A stretch of DNA of 13,204 bases, taken from the NCBI GenBank assembly GCA_902766655.1, contig CACXEL010000434.1, forward strand, positions 1-13,204, read 5' to 3'. The notes below the pieces were generated by a model. It saw only the letters and a list, made by a program, of their open reading frames with translations. It did not search any database and was not told the DNA's origin. Within the stretch, counting starts at the first letter, position 1, and each line of letters opens with the position of its first letter. The position numbers and the translations under genes are program-made. This document shows positions 1-7,188 of this stretch, piece after piece. Source of the DNA: an uncultured Lachnospiraceae bacterium (lineage in GTDB: Bacteria > Bacillota > Clostridia > Lachnospirales > Lachnospiraceae).

Positions 1-6
1 AAAAAA

Positions 7-41
7 GGACCGTCCATCAGTCTCAAGAGCCGTCCCTCTTT
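7..41. repeat. Degenerate copy of the GGGACGGTTCT-type palindromic repeat (locus A)
   Basis: Two CCGTCC cores lie 20 bp apart (10-15 and 30-35). The right part, AGAGCCGTCCCTCTTT (26-41 region), differs at one base from the right arm of the hairpin at 3139-3193, while the left part, AAAAAAGGACCGTCC (1-15), resembles the 3790-3848 variant with one change. The copy therefore looks like a hybrid of two variants. Base pairing between the two halves is imperfect, and the element may continue beyond the window edge. Confidence 0.6.
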
Positions 42-87
42 ACGAGCAAATCTGGTCAATCCGGGCAAAAACTCGCTATTTCAGATG

Positions 88-117
88 TATCGGGGATGTC
101 CTGCCCCCGGATATAAT
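88..117 (+). promoter_or_regulatory. Putative promoter -10 with overlapping dyad, upstream of the GPH transporter
   Basis: A perfect TATAAT lies at 112-117, about 45 bp before the start codon at 163. No good -35 is visible at 16-18 bp, which suits an activator-dependent promoter. An imperfect inverted repeat, TATCGGGG (88-95) against CCCCGGATA (105-113), overlaps the -10 and could be an operator. An AraC-type regulator is encoded just downstream of the transporter, but any link to this site is inference. Confidence 0.45.
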
Positions 118-147
118 GAAGGCATATCAAAGATAACACACCACAGT

Positions 148-155
148 AAAAGGAG
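148..155 (+). promoter_or_regulatory. Ribosome binding site fixing the GPH transporter start
   Basis: AAAGGAGA ends 7 nt before ATG 163. The upstream in-frame ATG at 85 has no comparable site, so this decides the start. Confidence 0.8.
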
Positions 156-162
156 ACCAGCA

Positions 163-1551
163 ATGAACGAAGAAGTGAAAGCTGTCAACGAAACAGCAAA
201 CAATGAAGCAGGCGTTCCCTTTGGTAAGCTGATTGCGTTCTCGATGCGCGGTGGTTCCACTGGCATTGCCGTAATGATCCTTGGCTATCTGACCATTTTC
301 GCCGTGAACACCATGAAAATGCCCGCAGCGCTGGTAGGCGGACTGCTGCTGGCCAGCAAGTTCATCGACGGCGTCACAGACCTCTTTGCCGGCGTCATCG
401 TCGACAGGACCGATACCAAATGGGGCCGCGGCCGTCCCTACGAGTGGTGCGTCGTCGGCCTGTGGCTCTCCACGGTCCTCATGTTCATGGTTCCGGAGAG
501 CGCCACCCTCGCGGTCAAGAGCGCATGGATCCTGATCATGTACCTCTTTGCCAATTCCATTTTCTTCACTTTCTTAAATGCAAACAACACCGTTTACATA
601 GTGCGCGCCTTCTCCACCCAGAAGCAGTACGTACAGATCTCCACCTACGGCGGCGTGGTACCGATGCTGATGGTCCTCATTTTCAACGTCCTCTTCCCCA
701 CGCTGATGGGCACCATAGCCACCAGCCAGGCCGGGTGGATCAAGCTTGTCCTCATTTTCGCCATCCCCATGACCGTGCTGGGCATGCTGCGCTTCTTCGT
801 CGTAAAAGAGACGAACAACGTGGACGTGAGCGCCGCCGGTGAAAAGGTTAACCTCAAGGAAGTCCTGCTGCTCCTGAAGAAGAACCGTTACATCTACATC
901 ATTTGCCTTGGCACCCTGGTCGTCAACATTATGACCAACATGGGCGTGGGCGTGTTCTACTTCACCGAGATCGTTGGCAACGTGGGGCTCATGAGCGTTC
1001 TGGCCATCAGCCAGGTCATCATCCTCCCGCTCATGTTCATCTTCCCGCAGATCCTCAAGAAAATTTCCGTCGCCAAGTTGGTCCGAATCGGCCTGCTGGT
1101 GGGCGTGACCGCCGGTATCGTGAACTTCTTTGCCGGCAGCAATATAATCCTCCTGGTGATCGGCTCGATCCTCACCGGCGCCAGCTCCGTTCCCATCACC
1201 ATGCTCGCCGCTCTCATGATCATCGAGTGCGCCGATTACAATGAGAACATCGGTCTGAACCGCATGGAAGGCTCTCTCGGTGCAGTCAACGGCTTTGCCA
1301 CCAAGATCGGCGCCGGCATCGGCGCCGGCATCCTCGGCGTCCTGATCGGCCTGGCCGGTTACGACGGCAGCCTGGCCGTCCAGCCCGCCTCCGCCATCAC
1401 CATGATCCGCCTGCTCTACTCTCTCATCCCTGCGGCCATGGACTTTGTGGTGTATCTGGTCTTCCGCACATACACGCTGGACAAGAAGCTGCCCCAGATC
1501 CGCGCGGAAAATGCAGCCAGACGCGAGGCCGCTGCTTCCCACGAAGCCTGA
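163..1551 (+). CDS. GPH-family (MelB-like) sugar:cation symporter
   Basis: This 462-aa integral membrane protein of the glycoside-pentoside-hexuronide:cation symporter family (MFS superfamily) would import a sugar or glycoside with Na+ or H+. The sequence is a run of hydrophobic segments. The family's cytoplasmic loop motif is clear: an Asp-rich helix (ASKFIDGVTDLFAGVIVDRT) followed directly by DTKWGRGRPY, the counterpart of the MelB WGKxKPW region. A second conserved segment, ECADYNE, falls near residue 386 and is typical of the family. ATG 163 is preferred over the in-frame ATG at 85 because AAAGGAGA (148-155) sits 7 nt upstream and a TATAAT lies between the two ATGs. A hairpin terminator follows, then an AraC-type regulator on the same strand. 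The substrate cannot be read from sequence; alpha-galactosides, beta-glycosides and pentosides are all possible. Confidence 0.9.
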   Translation: MNEEVKAVNETANNEAGVPFGKLIAFSMRGGSTGIAVMILGYLTIFAVNTMKMPAALVGGLLLASKFIDGVTDLFAGVIVDRTDTKWGRGRPYEWCVVGLWLSTVLMFMVPESATLAVKSAWILIMYLFANSIFFTFLNANNTVYIVRAFSTQKQYVQISTYGGVVPMLMVLIFNVLFPTLMGTIATSQAGWIKLVLIFAIPMTVLGMLRFFVVKETNNVDVSAAGEKVNLKEVLLLLKKNRYIYIICLGTLVVNIMTNMGVGVFYFTEIVGNVGLMSVLAISQVIILPLMFIFPQILKKISVAKLVRIGLLVGVTAGIVNFFAGSNIILLVIGSILTGASSVPITMLAALMIIECADYNENIGLNRMEGSLGAVNGFATKIGAGIGAGILGVLIGLAGYDGSLAVQPASAITMIRLLYSLIPAAMDFVVYLVFRTYTLDKKLPQIRAENAARREAAASHEA

Positions 1552-1586
1552 TCTGCCCTCATCAATCCACCATCCTCCCTTGACAA

Positions 1587-1622
1587 AAACAGCAGCGGGC
1601 CCAGGCTCACTGCTGTTTCTTT
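1587..1622 (+). terminator. Intrinsic terminator after the GPH transporter
   Basis: A 9-bp perfect stem, AAACAGCAG (1587-1595) with CTGCTGTTT (1610-1618), encloses a 14-nt loop and runs into a T-rich stretch (TTTCTTT). It lies 36 bp after the transporter stop and separates that gene from the AraC regulator. Confidence 0.75.
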
Positions 1623-1648
1623 ACGCGGGGAGGAAAAAAGCGTATAAT
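1620..1648 (+). promoter_or_regulatory. Putative promoter for the AraC regulator / HPr-like pair
   Basis: TTTACG (1620-1625), 17 bp, then a perfect TATAAT (1643-1648). The -35 overlaps the terminator's T tract. Expected transcription start is near 1655, giving a very short leader that begins close to the AAAGGAG at 1655-1661. Confidence 0.5.
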
Positions 1649-1672
1649 TTCCACAAAGGAGCGTGATATGGC

Positions 1673-2914
1673 ATGAAAAAAGCGCTGGAAAATGTGGAAA
1701 CCAATCTGTTGATCTTACAGGGCCAGGTTTTTTCCGCCTGCCGCATGGGGGCCTGGTGCTTCAGCGAAGAAAAACATCTGTTTATCAGCACCGCCCCCCA
1801 TCAGGAGGAGTACCATCTCTTCCTGCGCGCCGGCGGCGTGCTGGACCAGGCCATAGGGCTCAAGGATGACGAGCCGATTCCGCACATACTCGGCGGCAAG
1901 CTGGGGCTGGCCTGGATCGCGGAGTGGGTGCATCTTCAGAAGGGCGGACGTTTCCTGGTGATCCTCGGCCCGGTCTATCTGAAAAACACCTCCGTGGATG
2001 AGAGCCTCCTGGCGCTGGACCGGCAGGGGATCTCCCAGCATCTCAGGCAGCAGTATCTCAACGTCCTGGGAGACGTGCCGGTCCTGCACTTTGACATGAT
2101 ACGGCAATATGCCTGTATGCTCCACTATACCTGCTACCAGGAGGTAACGAATCCAGTGCTGCTGCAGAACACCGAGCAGCCGCATGAGGAGAAGGCCGGC
2201 GCGGACCTGCCCGGCAGCGGGAACGATTATCAGCGCATGGCGGCTTACGAGGAAATGCTCCTGCACTGTCTCGCCGAGGGGACCCAGCCCAGGGAGGAGC
2301 TGCCCGCATCCTTCGGGGATCTGCAGGATTTCGATATCAGGGATTCCCTGCGCCTCATCAAGGACAACATCCTGATTTTCACCGGCCTCTGCGCGCGCAC
2401 CGCTATCCGGAGCGGCGTGACGATCTATACCGCGAAAAAAATGGAGAGCGACTGGGTAAGCCGGATCGAGCGGGCCCGGAGCTTTTCGGAGGCCCACCGG
2501 CTGAGGGAATCCATGTACAGCGCATTTCTCCGCCAGGTGCGGCAGACACGGGAAAACACAGGGCTTTCCAAGGCTGTGCGCGATTGCCGCAGCTATATTC
2601 AGGCCAACTATATGAACGACATCTCGCTGGAGGAGCTTGCCCGCCACTGCGGCTACGCGGAATATTATCTCTCTCGGAAATTCTCCAAGGAGACGGGCAT
2701 GAAGATCAGCGAGTATATCCACATCGTCCGCGTCGACGCCGCCAAGCTCCTGCTCGTGACCACGTCCCGGGATATCCAGGACATCAGCGACCTGCTGCAT
2801 TTCGGCAACCGGAGCCACTTTGACCGGGTATTCCGCCAGCATGTCGGCATTTCCCCGGCGCGGTTCCGCGAGCAGGGCGGGCAGACGCGGGTTCCCAGGG
2901 AGGAGACCACATGA
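1673..2914 (+). CDS. AraC-family transcriptional regulator with a long N-terminal domain
   Basis: This 413-aa DNA-binding regulator has the paired helix-turn-helix of the AraC/XylS family in its last ~115 residues. The first HTH is near 318-337 (SLEELARHCGYAEYYLSRKF) and the second near 366-393, with the conserved segment GNRSHFDRVFRQHVGISPARFR. Residues 1-295 are not a classical AraC cupin. The fragments LGLAWIAEWV and FLVILGPVYL resemble the sensor region of large AraC regulators common in Lachnospiraceae (annotated in databases as YSIRK-type or simply AraC); that comparison is from memory. The start is ATG 1673 with AAAGGAG (1655-1661) upstream; the nearer ATG at 1668 stops after one sense codon. 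The stop overlaps the next gene by ATGA, so the two are probably translationally coupled. The adjacent GPH transporter is a plausible target. Confidence 0.92.
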   Translation: MKKALENVETNLLILQGQVFSACRMGAWCFSEEKHLFISTAPHQEEYHLFLRAGGVLDQAIGLKDDEPIPHILGGKLGLAWIAEWVHLQKGGRFLVILGPVYLKNTSVDESLLALDRQGISQHLRQQYLNVLGDVPVLHFDMIRQYACMLHYTCYQEVTNPVLLQNTEQPHEEKAGADLPGSGNDYQRMAAYEEMLLHCLAEGTQPREELPASFGDLQDFDIRDSLRLIKDNILIFTGLCARTAIRSGVTIYTAKKMESDWVSRIERARSFSEAHRLRESMYSAFLRQVRQTRENTGLSKAVRDCRSYIQANYMNDISLEELARHCGYAEYYLSRKFSKETGMKISEYIHIVRVDAAKLLLVTTSRDIQDISDLLHFGNRSHFDRVFRQHVGISPARFREQGGQTRVPREETT

Positions 2915-3141
2915 AGCTTAAACAGCTCGACAATTACATCGACTTTATGGAGGCTGTAAGGCGCTGCAGGGCGGACGTGTATTTCTGCTCGAAGGAGGGA
3001 GACCGCCTGAGCCTGAAATCCACGCTTTCGCAGTTACTCTTCGCCACAGTCTGCGGCGACAAGGATTTTTTGTCCCGGGGATATGTGGAATGCACCGCGG
3101 AAGAGGACTATGCGCTCCTTGCCCCCTATCTGGTGCCGTAA
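2911..3141 (+). CDS. Small protein resembling a degenerate HPr-like fold (76 aa)
   Basis: The start ATG overlaps the TGA of the AraC regulator (ATGA), and a strong AGGGAGGAG lies inside the regulator's last codons, 5 nt before the start, so this is very likely translated as part of a two-gene unit. The spacing of segments matches small HPr-family proteins of Clostridia: an N-terminal helix (LDNYIDFMEAVRRC), a short strand (ADVYFCSKEG), a core helix (LSLKSTLSQLLFAT) in the position of the usual DAKSILGxLSL segment, and a last helix with EEDYALLAPYL. The region where phosphocarrier HPr has its catalytic His shows none. It is therefore unlikely to be a phosphotransferase and might be a binding partner of the regulator or of CcpA-like proteins. 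The fold call is a pattern judgement; the gene itself is better supported. Its stop lies within a long hairpin. Confidence 0.65.
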   Translation: MKLKQLDNYIDFMEAVRRCRADVYFCSKEGDRLSLKSTLSQLLFATVCGDKDFLSRGYVECTAEEDYALLAPYLVP

Positions 3142-3193
3142 AGAGGGACGGTTCTCCGTACGTTCTCACCGTACGAAGAACCGTCCCTCTTTA
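3139..3193. repeat. Palindromic repeat GGGACGGTTCT type, single hairpin; likely bidirectional terminator (locus B)
   Basis: The left arm AAAGAGGGACGGTTCT (3140-3155) pairs perfectly with AGAACCGTCCCTCTTT (3177-3192). After one mismatch the stem continues for 6 bp (CGTACG, 3157-3162 with 3170-3175), leaving a 7-nt loop; T3139/A3193 extends the outer end. The outer bases form the TAA of the plus-strand gene ending at 3141 and the TAA of the minus-strand gene ending at 3191. The position between convergent genes fits transcription termination in both directions, although the T tracts are short. Confidence 0.85.
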
Positions 3194-3778
3194 TACTCCC
3201 GAGGTCTCCTCGTAATACTCCTCCAGAAATCTCTCAAGAAATGAATGCCGCCTCTCCGCTATCCGCCTCCCGGCCTCCGTATTCATGAGATCCCGAAGCC
3301 GGAGGAGCTTGTCGTGAAAATGCAGCACAGTCTCCGACATGGGCCTTCCGTGCTCCCCGCCGTAGGCGAAGGCCCTGGCGACGCCGATTGCGCCCATGGC
3401 GTCCAGCCGGTCCGCGTCCTGGACCACCCGGCCCTCCGGCGTGCAGGGCCTTTTCCCCTTGTTCCGGCTGAAGGAGACGGAATTGATCGCCTCGCAGATC
3501 CGTTCGATTCTCTCGGGCGACAGGCCGTTGGCTTCCAGGAAGGCCCGGGCATTGGCGTTATTTTCCGTGTGGAAGAGCTTGTGGTCGTCCGCGTCGTGGA
3601 GGAGGGCCGCCAGGGCCGCGACCTGCAGGTCGCAGTCCGGCTCCTCCTTTGCGATGAGAAGCGTGTTCCTGTACACGCGCAGTGTGTGGTCCGCGTCGTG
3701 ACCGCCGGCGTTGGTGCGGAAAAGCTCCCGGACGTAGTCGAGTGCCTTCCCGATTATTTCTTCATTCAATGATTCCAT
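3191..3778 (-). CDS. HD-domain phosphohydrolase (YedJ-like)
   Basis: This 195-aa soluble cytoplasmic protein carries the metal-binding residues of the HD superfamily in order: GHDADH (H27, H31), HDADD (H61-D62), and the later acidic residue in QDADRLD (near D121-D126). This arrangement and length fit the small YedJ-type HD phosphohydrolases, whose physiological substrates are mostly unknown; nucleotide or phosphoester hydrolysis is expected. The start has a poor ribosome site: a G run lies directly against the ATG, and a 59-bp palindrome begins 12 bp upstream. Translation may therefore be weak or controlled. It sits after the cupin-AraC gene on the same strand, separated only by that palindrome, and its stop codon lies in the hairpin shared with the convergent gene. 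A link to sugar metabolism is not evident. Confidence 0.9.
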   Translation of the reverse strand: MESLNEEIIGKALDYVRELFRTNAGGHDADHTLRVYRNTLLIAKEEPDCDLQVAALAALLHDADDHKLFHTENNANARAFLEANGLSPERIERICEAINSVSFSRNKGKRPCTPEGRVVQDADRLDAMGAIGVARAFAYGGEHGRPMSETVLHFHDKLLRLRDLMNTEAGRRIAERRHSFLERFLEEYYEETSGV

Positions 3779-3789
3779 CCCCCACTCGT

Positions 3790-3848
3790 GTGGGAAAGGG
3801 GACGGACCTTTTTCCCAATTTGGGAAAAAGGTCCGTCCCCTTTCCCAC
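3790..3848. repeat. Perfect 59-bp palindrome, variant of the repeat family (locus C)
   Basis: Positions 3790-3816 and 3822-3848 are perfect 27-bp inverted arms around a 5-nt loop. The outer part, GTGGGAAAGGGGACGGACC, shares the GGGGACGG core but has GACC where loci B and D have TTCT. The inner part is TTTTTCCC/GGGAAAAA. It begins 6 bp after the stop of the cupin-AraC gene and ends 12 bp before the HD-protein start, so it fills almost the whole intergenic gap. A terminator or RNA-stability role is possible; no T tract follows on the minus strand. Confidence 0.9.
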
Positions 3849-3854
3849 CTTCAC

Positions 3855-4739
3855 TCATTTCAGGTTCTGCTTGCGCCACTCCCGCGGGCTCATGTGGAAA
3901 GAGGCTTTGAAAGCCCGGGAGAAGTGGAGCTGGTCGGGGTAGCCGACGGCCACCCCGATATCCTTGACGGAAGTCCGGGAGTGCTTGAGCAGGTTGCAGG
4001 CCTGTGACATCCGGCAGCGGAGGAGGTACTGCTGCGGCGTCACGCCCATGACTTCCTTGAAGATCTTCGAAAAATAACTCCGGTTCAGCCCGCAGACGGA
4101 TGCGATGTCACCGATGGACAGGTCTGACGCATAGTTTCTTTCGATATGGTTGACCGCGATGCTGATATAGTAGTCCTTCACCCTGTTTTTGGGGTGAGCC
4201 ATGTCCTGCCTGCCGGACCTGAGGAGCAGGTCCAGAAAGAGAAAGGTATGGCCGATCAAGTTATAGGCGCTTTTGTCATGGTTGACGATCAGCTCTTCCA
4301 TGATCTTCTGCAATTCCTTTCTGTACCCATCATCCCGGGGCTGCCAGATCGGATGGTCCTGGTCGAGTCCCGCGGCAATCAGCGGCTTGCTGACGTTGGC
4401 GCCGTCGAACTCCAGCCACAGATATTCCCACGGCTCATCCTTGTCCGCGCGGTAAGTGTTGACCTGCTGCGGAACAATCAGAAAGCCTTCTCCGGCGTGC
4501 AGCTGGTAAGTGTGGACAACGTCGTTCCGGTCCGTAGAGACCAACTCTCCCTTGCCGGAAACGATATAATGAAATAAGTAGTGATTCCTGACCGCCGGTC
4601 CGTAGGAGTGCAGCGACTCGCACTGCTCTCTTCCGAACTGAAAGACATTGACATCTATGAACTGGCCGTATTGGAGATATCTGCTCTCCGTCTCCCGTTC
4701 CTCCAGCACACGATGGAACTGGTATGATATATCATTCAT
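3855..4739 (-). CDS. AraC-family regulator with cupin sensor domain (MsmR/RafR-like)
   Basis: This 294-aa regulator has an N-terminal AraC-type sugar-binding cupin region (about residues 20-170; note YLFHYIVSGKGEL and HAGEGFLIVPQQVNTYRAD). A C-terminal two-HTH domain covers residues 188-294, with HTH1 near 208-227 and HTH2 near 256-281 ending in FHMSPREWRKQ. The architecture and length match regulators such as MsmR/RafR that activate alpha-galactoside operons. The gene lies 48 bp downstream of the GH36 alpha-galactosidase on the same strand, with an AGAGGT 8 nt before ATG and no visible terminator between them, so it is probably co-transcribed. Likely role (inference): binds an alpha-galactoside or product and controls the ABC/GH36 operon. 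It has no obvious start ambiguity. Confidence 0.93.
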   Translation of the reverse strand: MNDISYQFHRVLEERETESRYLQYGQFIDVNVFQFGREQCESLHSYGPAVRNHYLFHYIVSGKGELVSTDRNDVVHTYQLHAGEGFLIVPQQVNTYRADKDEPWEYLWLEFDGANVSKPLIAAGLDQDHPIWQPRDDGYRKELQKIMEELIVNHDKSAYNLIGHTFLFLDLLLRSGRQDMAHPKNRVKDYYISIAVNHIERNYASDLSIGDIASVCGLNRSYFSKIFKEVMGVTPQQYLLRCRMSQACNLLKHSRTSVKDIGVAVGYPDQLHFSRAFKASFHMSPREWRKQNLK

Positions 4740-4787
4740 TGCGCAGGACCTCTCAACTAGCTGTATTACTGTCTATTTTTCTCAGGG

Positions 4788-7001
4788 TCACCGGTCTTCC
4801 GCCCTGCGAAGCAGGACCTGCCCCGCATCATACTGCCGCATCCATTTATGCCCGAAGCACGAGCCTATCGGCAGCCCTACCTCCATGAGCATCGTGCCGG
4901 TAAACCTGCCACCGCTCCGGACGTCCTCGTAAAGCGCGTCGGGATCCAGCCCCCGGCACGGGACAAATTCCCCGAACATACGATGCCCGCTGTCCATGGC
5001 CACGACGCTGACCAGGGCTTCCGACCGGTCGGGGCTCACCACCATCCAGGCCGCCTTCTTCGTGTCCTTCGCGACGTCTGTCAGGCGGTAATATCTTCCC
5101 TGGTGCAGCAGGGGCCAGTATTTTTTGAACGCCTCGATCTGCCGCGGAATCTCCGCCTTCTCCTCATCCGTGAGGTGGCCCGGATCCAGCTCATAGCCGA
5201 AGGTACCGGCCATCGCCGTCACCGCCCGCGTCCCGAAGGGGACTGACCGGCCGGTGCAGCCGTTCGGAACCGCGGATACATGCGCCCCCCAGGTGCTTGG
5301 CGGATAGCCAAAGCTGGTCCCGTACTGGATCAGGAGCCTGTCGATGGCGTCCGTATTGTCGCTGCACCAGATCTGCGGCGTGTAATACAGCATGCCGGCG
5401 TCAAACCTGCCGCCTCCGCCGGAGCAGCCCTCGATGAGCATTTCCGGATACCGCTCCGTCATCCTGTCCAGGAAATGATACACGCCCAGTGTATACCGGT
5501 AAAGGATCTCCCCCTGGCTCTGGTACCCTGCCACAGCGGAATAAACGTCCGACAGGGACCGGTTCATGTCCATCTTGAGGTAGTCGGGCCGGCACTCGTC
5601 CAGTACTTTTGCCAGCTGGTCGAAGACAGCGTCCACGATCTCCGTGCGGCTGAAGTCCAGCACCAGCTGATTTCTGGCCCGCACGGGAAGCTTGCCCGGA
5701 ATCGTCAGCGCCCAGTCCGGATGCGCCCTGTAGAGGTCCGAATCCTCGTTCACCATCTCCGGCTCGATCCAGAGGCCGAACTTGAGGCCCAGGCCGCGGA
5801 TCTCCCCGGCCAGAGAGCCGATGCTTCCGCCGAGCTTGGTTTCATTTGCCTGCCAGTCTCCGAGACCGGCATTGTCGTCATTTCTTGCGCCGAACCACCC
5901 GTCGTCCAGGACCAGCATCTCGATCCCGAGGTCCCGGCTGGCCTTCGCCATGCCGATCAGCTTGTCCCGGTCAAAATCCATGCCCATGGCTTCCCAGGTG
6001 TTGATCAGCACAGGCCGCCGGACGTTCTTCCAGGGCCCCCGTATGACGTTACGGGAAATTAAATCATGGAAGAGGTGGCTCAGCTCCGTGAGCCCCCGGC
6101 CGCTGAAGGCCAGCGCCACTTCCGGACCGAAAAATGCCTCCCCCGGCCCAAGCCGATAGTCCAGCCTCTCGGACTGGATGCCCATCAAAAGCCGCGTGGT
6201 CTCGAACTGCTCCGCGCCGGCGCAGCACTCGAAGGAACCGCTGTAGAGGAAAGCCGCTCCCAGGCAGGGCCCGTGGTCCTCATCCGTATTTTTGCCGGCG
6301 AGGATCACAAATGGGTTGTGCTGGTGGGAGGAGGACCCTCTGCGGCTTCCGACGGTAATCTCCTCGTGTCCCACGCTCAGCCGCTCGGGCACCCGCTCCA
6401 TGACATGCCGGCCGTGGAAATGGATCATGTCCCATTTCCCGTATGCGAGGTCCAGGGACAGGGAGTCCGCCCGCTGCAGCACCAGGTCCTCTTCAGACAC
6501 GTTCCGGATCACGACAGCCCGGGTAATGACGTCCATGTCATAAAATATACCATATTTTAACTCAACAGACACATTTCCCACAACATCTTTGAGAAGGACG
6601 ACCAGTGTCTCCGCCTCCTCCGGCTGTCCGAAGACAGAGGGAAGGCCGGGCAGTGAGTATTTGCCCTGCTCCACGTGATGGCTGGCATAGCGGAGGTCGC
6701 ATCCGCTGGCGCCGTTCGGGAGCCTCACGGAAAGGGCGGCCGGGCGGTAGTCGCCATTTCCCTCGCAGGAGTATTCCAGCGGAAGCACGTCAGCGGAGAC
6801 CGTCCTGTCCATGCCCGCGTCATTCGGATTGCCGGAGAAGCCTCTGTCGCCGTACCCGACCACATATGAGAAATCGCCTTCCGTCCTGGCCCCGTAATAG
6901 GTGTGGAGCAGGAAGCCGTAGGGTCCGATTTTCATCTGATAGGTGGTATGCTGGGTGTGAATAGTGATTGTCCTGGCTGATGTATCATATTTAACGCCCA
7001 T
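4788..7001 (-). CDS. GH36 alpha-galactosidase
   Basis: This 737-aa cytoplasmic enzyme hydrolyses terminal alpha-1,6-galactose from melibiose, raffinose and related sugars. The order is an N-terminal beta-sandwich (about 1-320), a TIM barrel (about 325-645) and a C-terminal beta domain. Counting from ATG 7001, the nucleophile is D478 in YLKMDMNR and the acid/base is D548 in WCSDNTD; LDDGWFGAR, near residue 366, and CSGGGGRFD are diagnostic of GH36. These positions equal those I recall for Geobacillus AgaA (D478/D548), which supports ATG 7001 over the in-frame TTG at 7022. No signal peptide is seen. The ribosome site is weak (GAGAGAG), and the 187-bp gap from the upstream permease holds a hairpin and a direct repeat, so expression may be set separately from the transporter. 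Its place in the ABC operon points to intracellular digestion of imported alpha-galactosides. Confidence 0.96.
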   Translation of the reverse strand: MGVKYDTSARTITIHTQHTTYQMKIGPYGFLLHTYYGARTEGDFSYVVGYGDRGFSGNPNDAGMDRTVSADVLPLEYSCEGNGDYRPAALSVRLPNGASGCDLRYASHHVEQGKYSLPGLPSVFGQPEEAETLVVLLKDVVGNVSVELKYGIFYDMDVITRAVVIRNVSEEDLVLQRADSLSLDLAYGKWDMIHFHGRHVMERVPERLSVGHEEITVGSRRGSSSHQHNPFVILAGKNTDEDHGPCLGAAFLYSGSFECCAGAEQFETTRLLMGIQSERLDYRLGPGEAFFGPEVALAFSGRGLTELSHLFHDLISRNVIRGPWKNVRRPVLINTWEAMGMDFDRDKLIGMAKASRDLGIEMLVLDDGWFGARNDDNAGLGDWQANETKLGGSIGSLAGEIRGLGLKFGLWIEPEMVNEDSDLYRAHPDWALTIPGKLPVRARNQLVLDFSRTEIVDAVFDQLAKVLDECRPDYLKMDMNRSLSDVYSAVAGYQSQGEILYRYTLGVYHFLDRMTERYPEMLIEGCSGGGGRFDAGMLYYTPQIWCSDNTDAIDRLLIQYGTSFGYPPSTWGAHVSAVPNGCTGRSVPFGTRAVTAMAGTFGYELDPGHLTDEEKAEIPRQIEAFKKYWPLLHQGRYYRLTDVAKDTKKAAWMVVSPDRSEALVSVVAMDSGHRMFGEFVPCRGLDPDALYEDVRSGGRFTGTMLMEVGLPIGSCFGHKWMRQYDAGQVLLRRAEDR

Positions 7002-7023
7002 ATCATTTCTCTCTCGAAACAAG

Positions 7024-7122
7024 GTCCCGCAGGGCCTGTGACTCCTCTTCTCGTGCAGCCTCGGTGCCGAAGCTGCCGAATCCGTCTTGTCCCGCAGGGC
7101 CTGTGCCTTCTCTTCTCTTGCA
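7024..7122. repeat. Pair of imperfect 34-bp direct repeats in the alpha-galactosidase leader
   Basis: GTCCCGCAGGGCCTGTG is present perfectly at 7024-7040 and 7089-7105. Similarity continues to 7057 and 7122 respectively (31 of 34 positions), a 65-bp offset. Each copy contains the small palindrome CAGGGCCTG. The repeats lie between the second permease and the alpha-galactosidase start; their role is unknown. Confidence 0.75.
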
Positions 7123-7168
7123 AACAGCAGCCACTGCGCTCGTCACGGGGCACATATGGCTGCTGTTT
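7122..7168 (-). terminator. 12-bp inverted repeat after the second permease: possible attenuator or partial terminator
   Basis: AAACAGCAGCCA (7122-7133) is the perfect reverse complement of TGGCTGCTGTTT (7157-7168), with a 23-nt loop. On the minus strand it begins about 20 nt after the permease stop and ends in TTTG, a short T run. It could weaken read-through into the alpha-galactosidase gene or protect the 3' end of the transporter mRNA. The outer 9 bp match the stem of the terminator at 1587-1622. Confidence 0.55.
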
Positions 7169-7188
7169 TCAAACACATACTACTCTGT

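Noticed and set aside
574..1542. 322-aa open frame antisense to the GPH transporter
   Set aside because: Rich in His, Asp, Glu and Gly with no recognisable domain; it mirrors a GC-rich membrane-protein gene with strong codon bias.
1715..2842. 375-aa open frame antisense to the AraC regulator
   Set aside because: The sense frame has a clear AraC domain and ribosome site; the antisense frame has neither.
7001..7022. Alternative TTG start for the alpha-galactosidase at 7022
   Set aside because: ATG 7001 is more usual and places the catalytic Asp residues at 478 and 548, as recalled for characterised GH36 enzymes.
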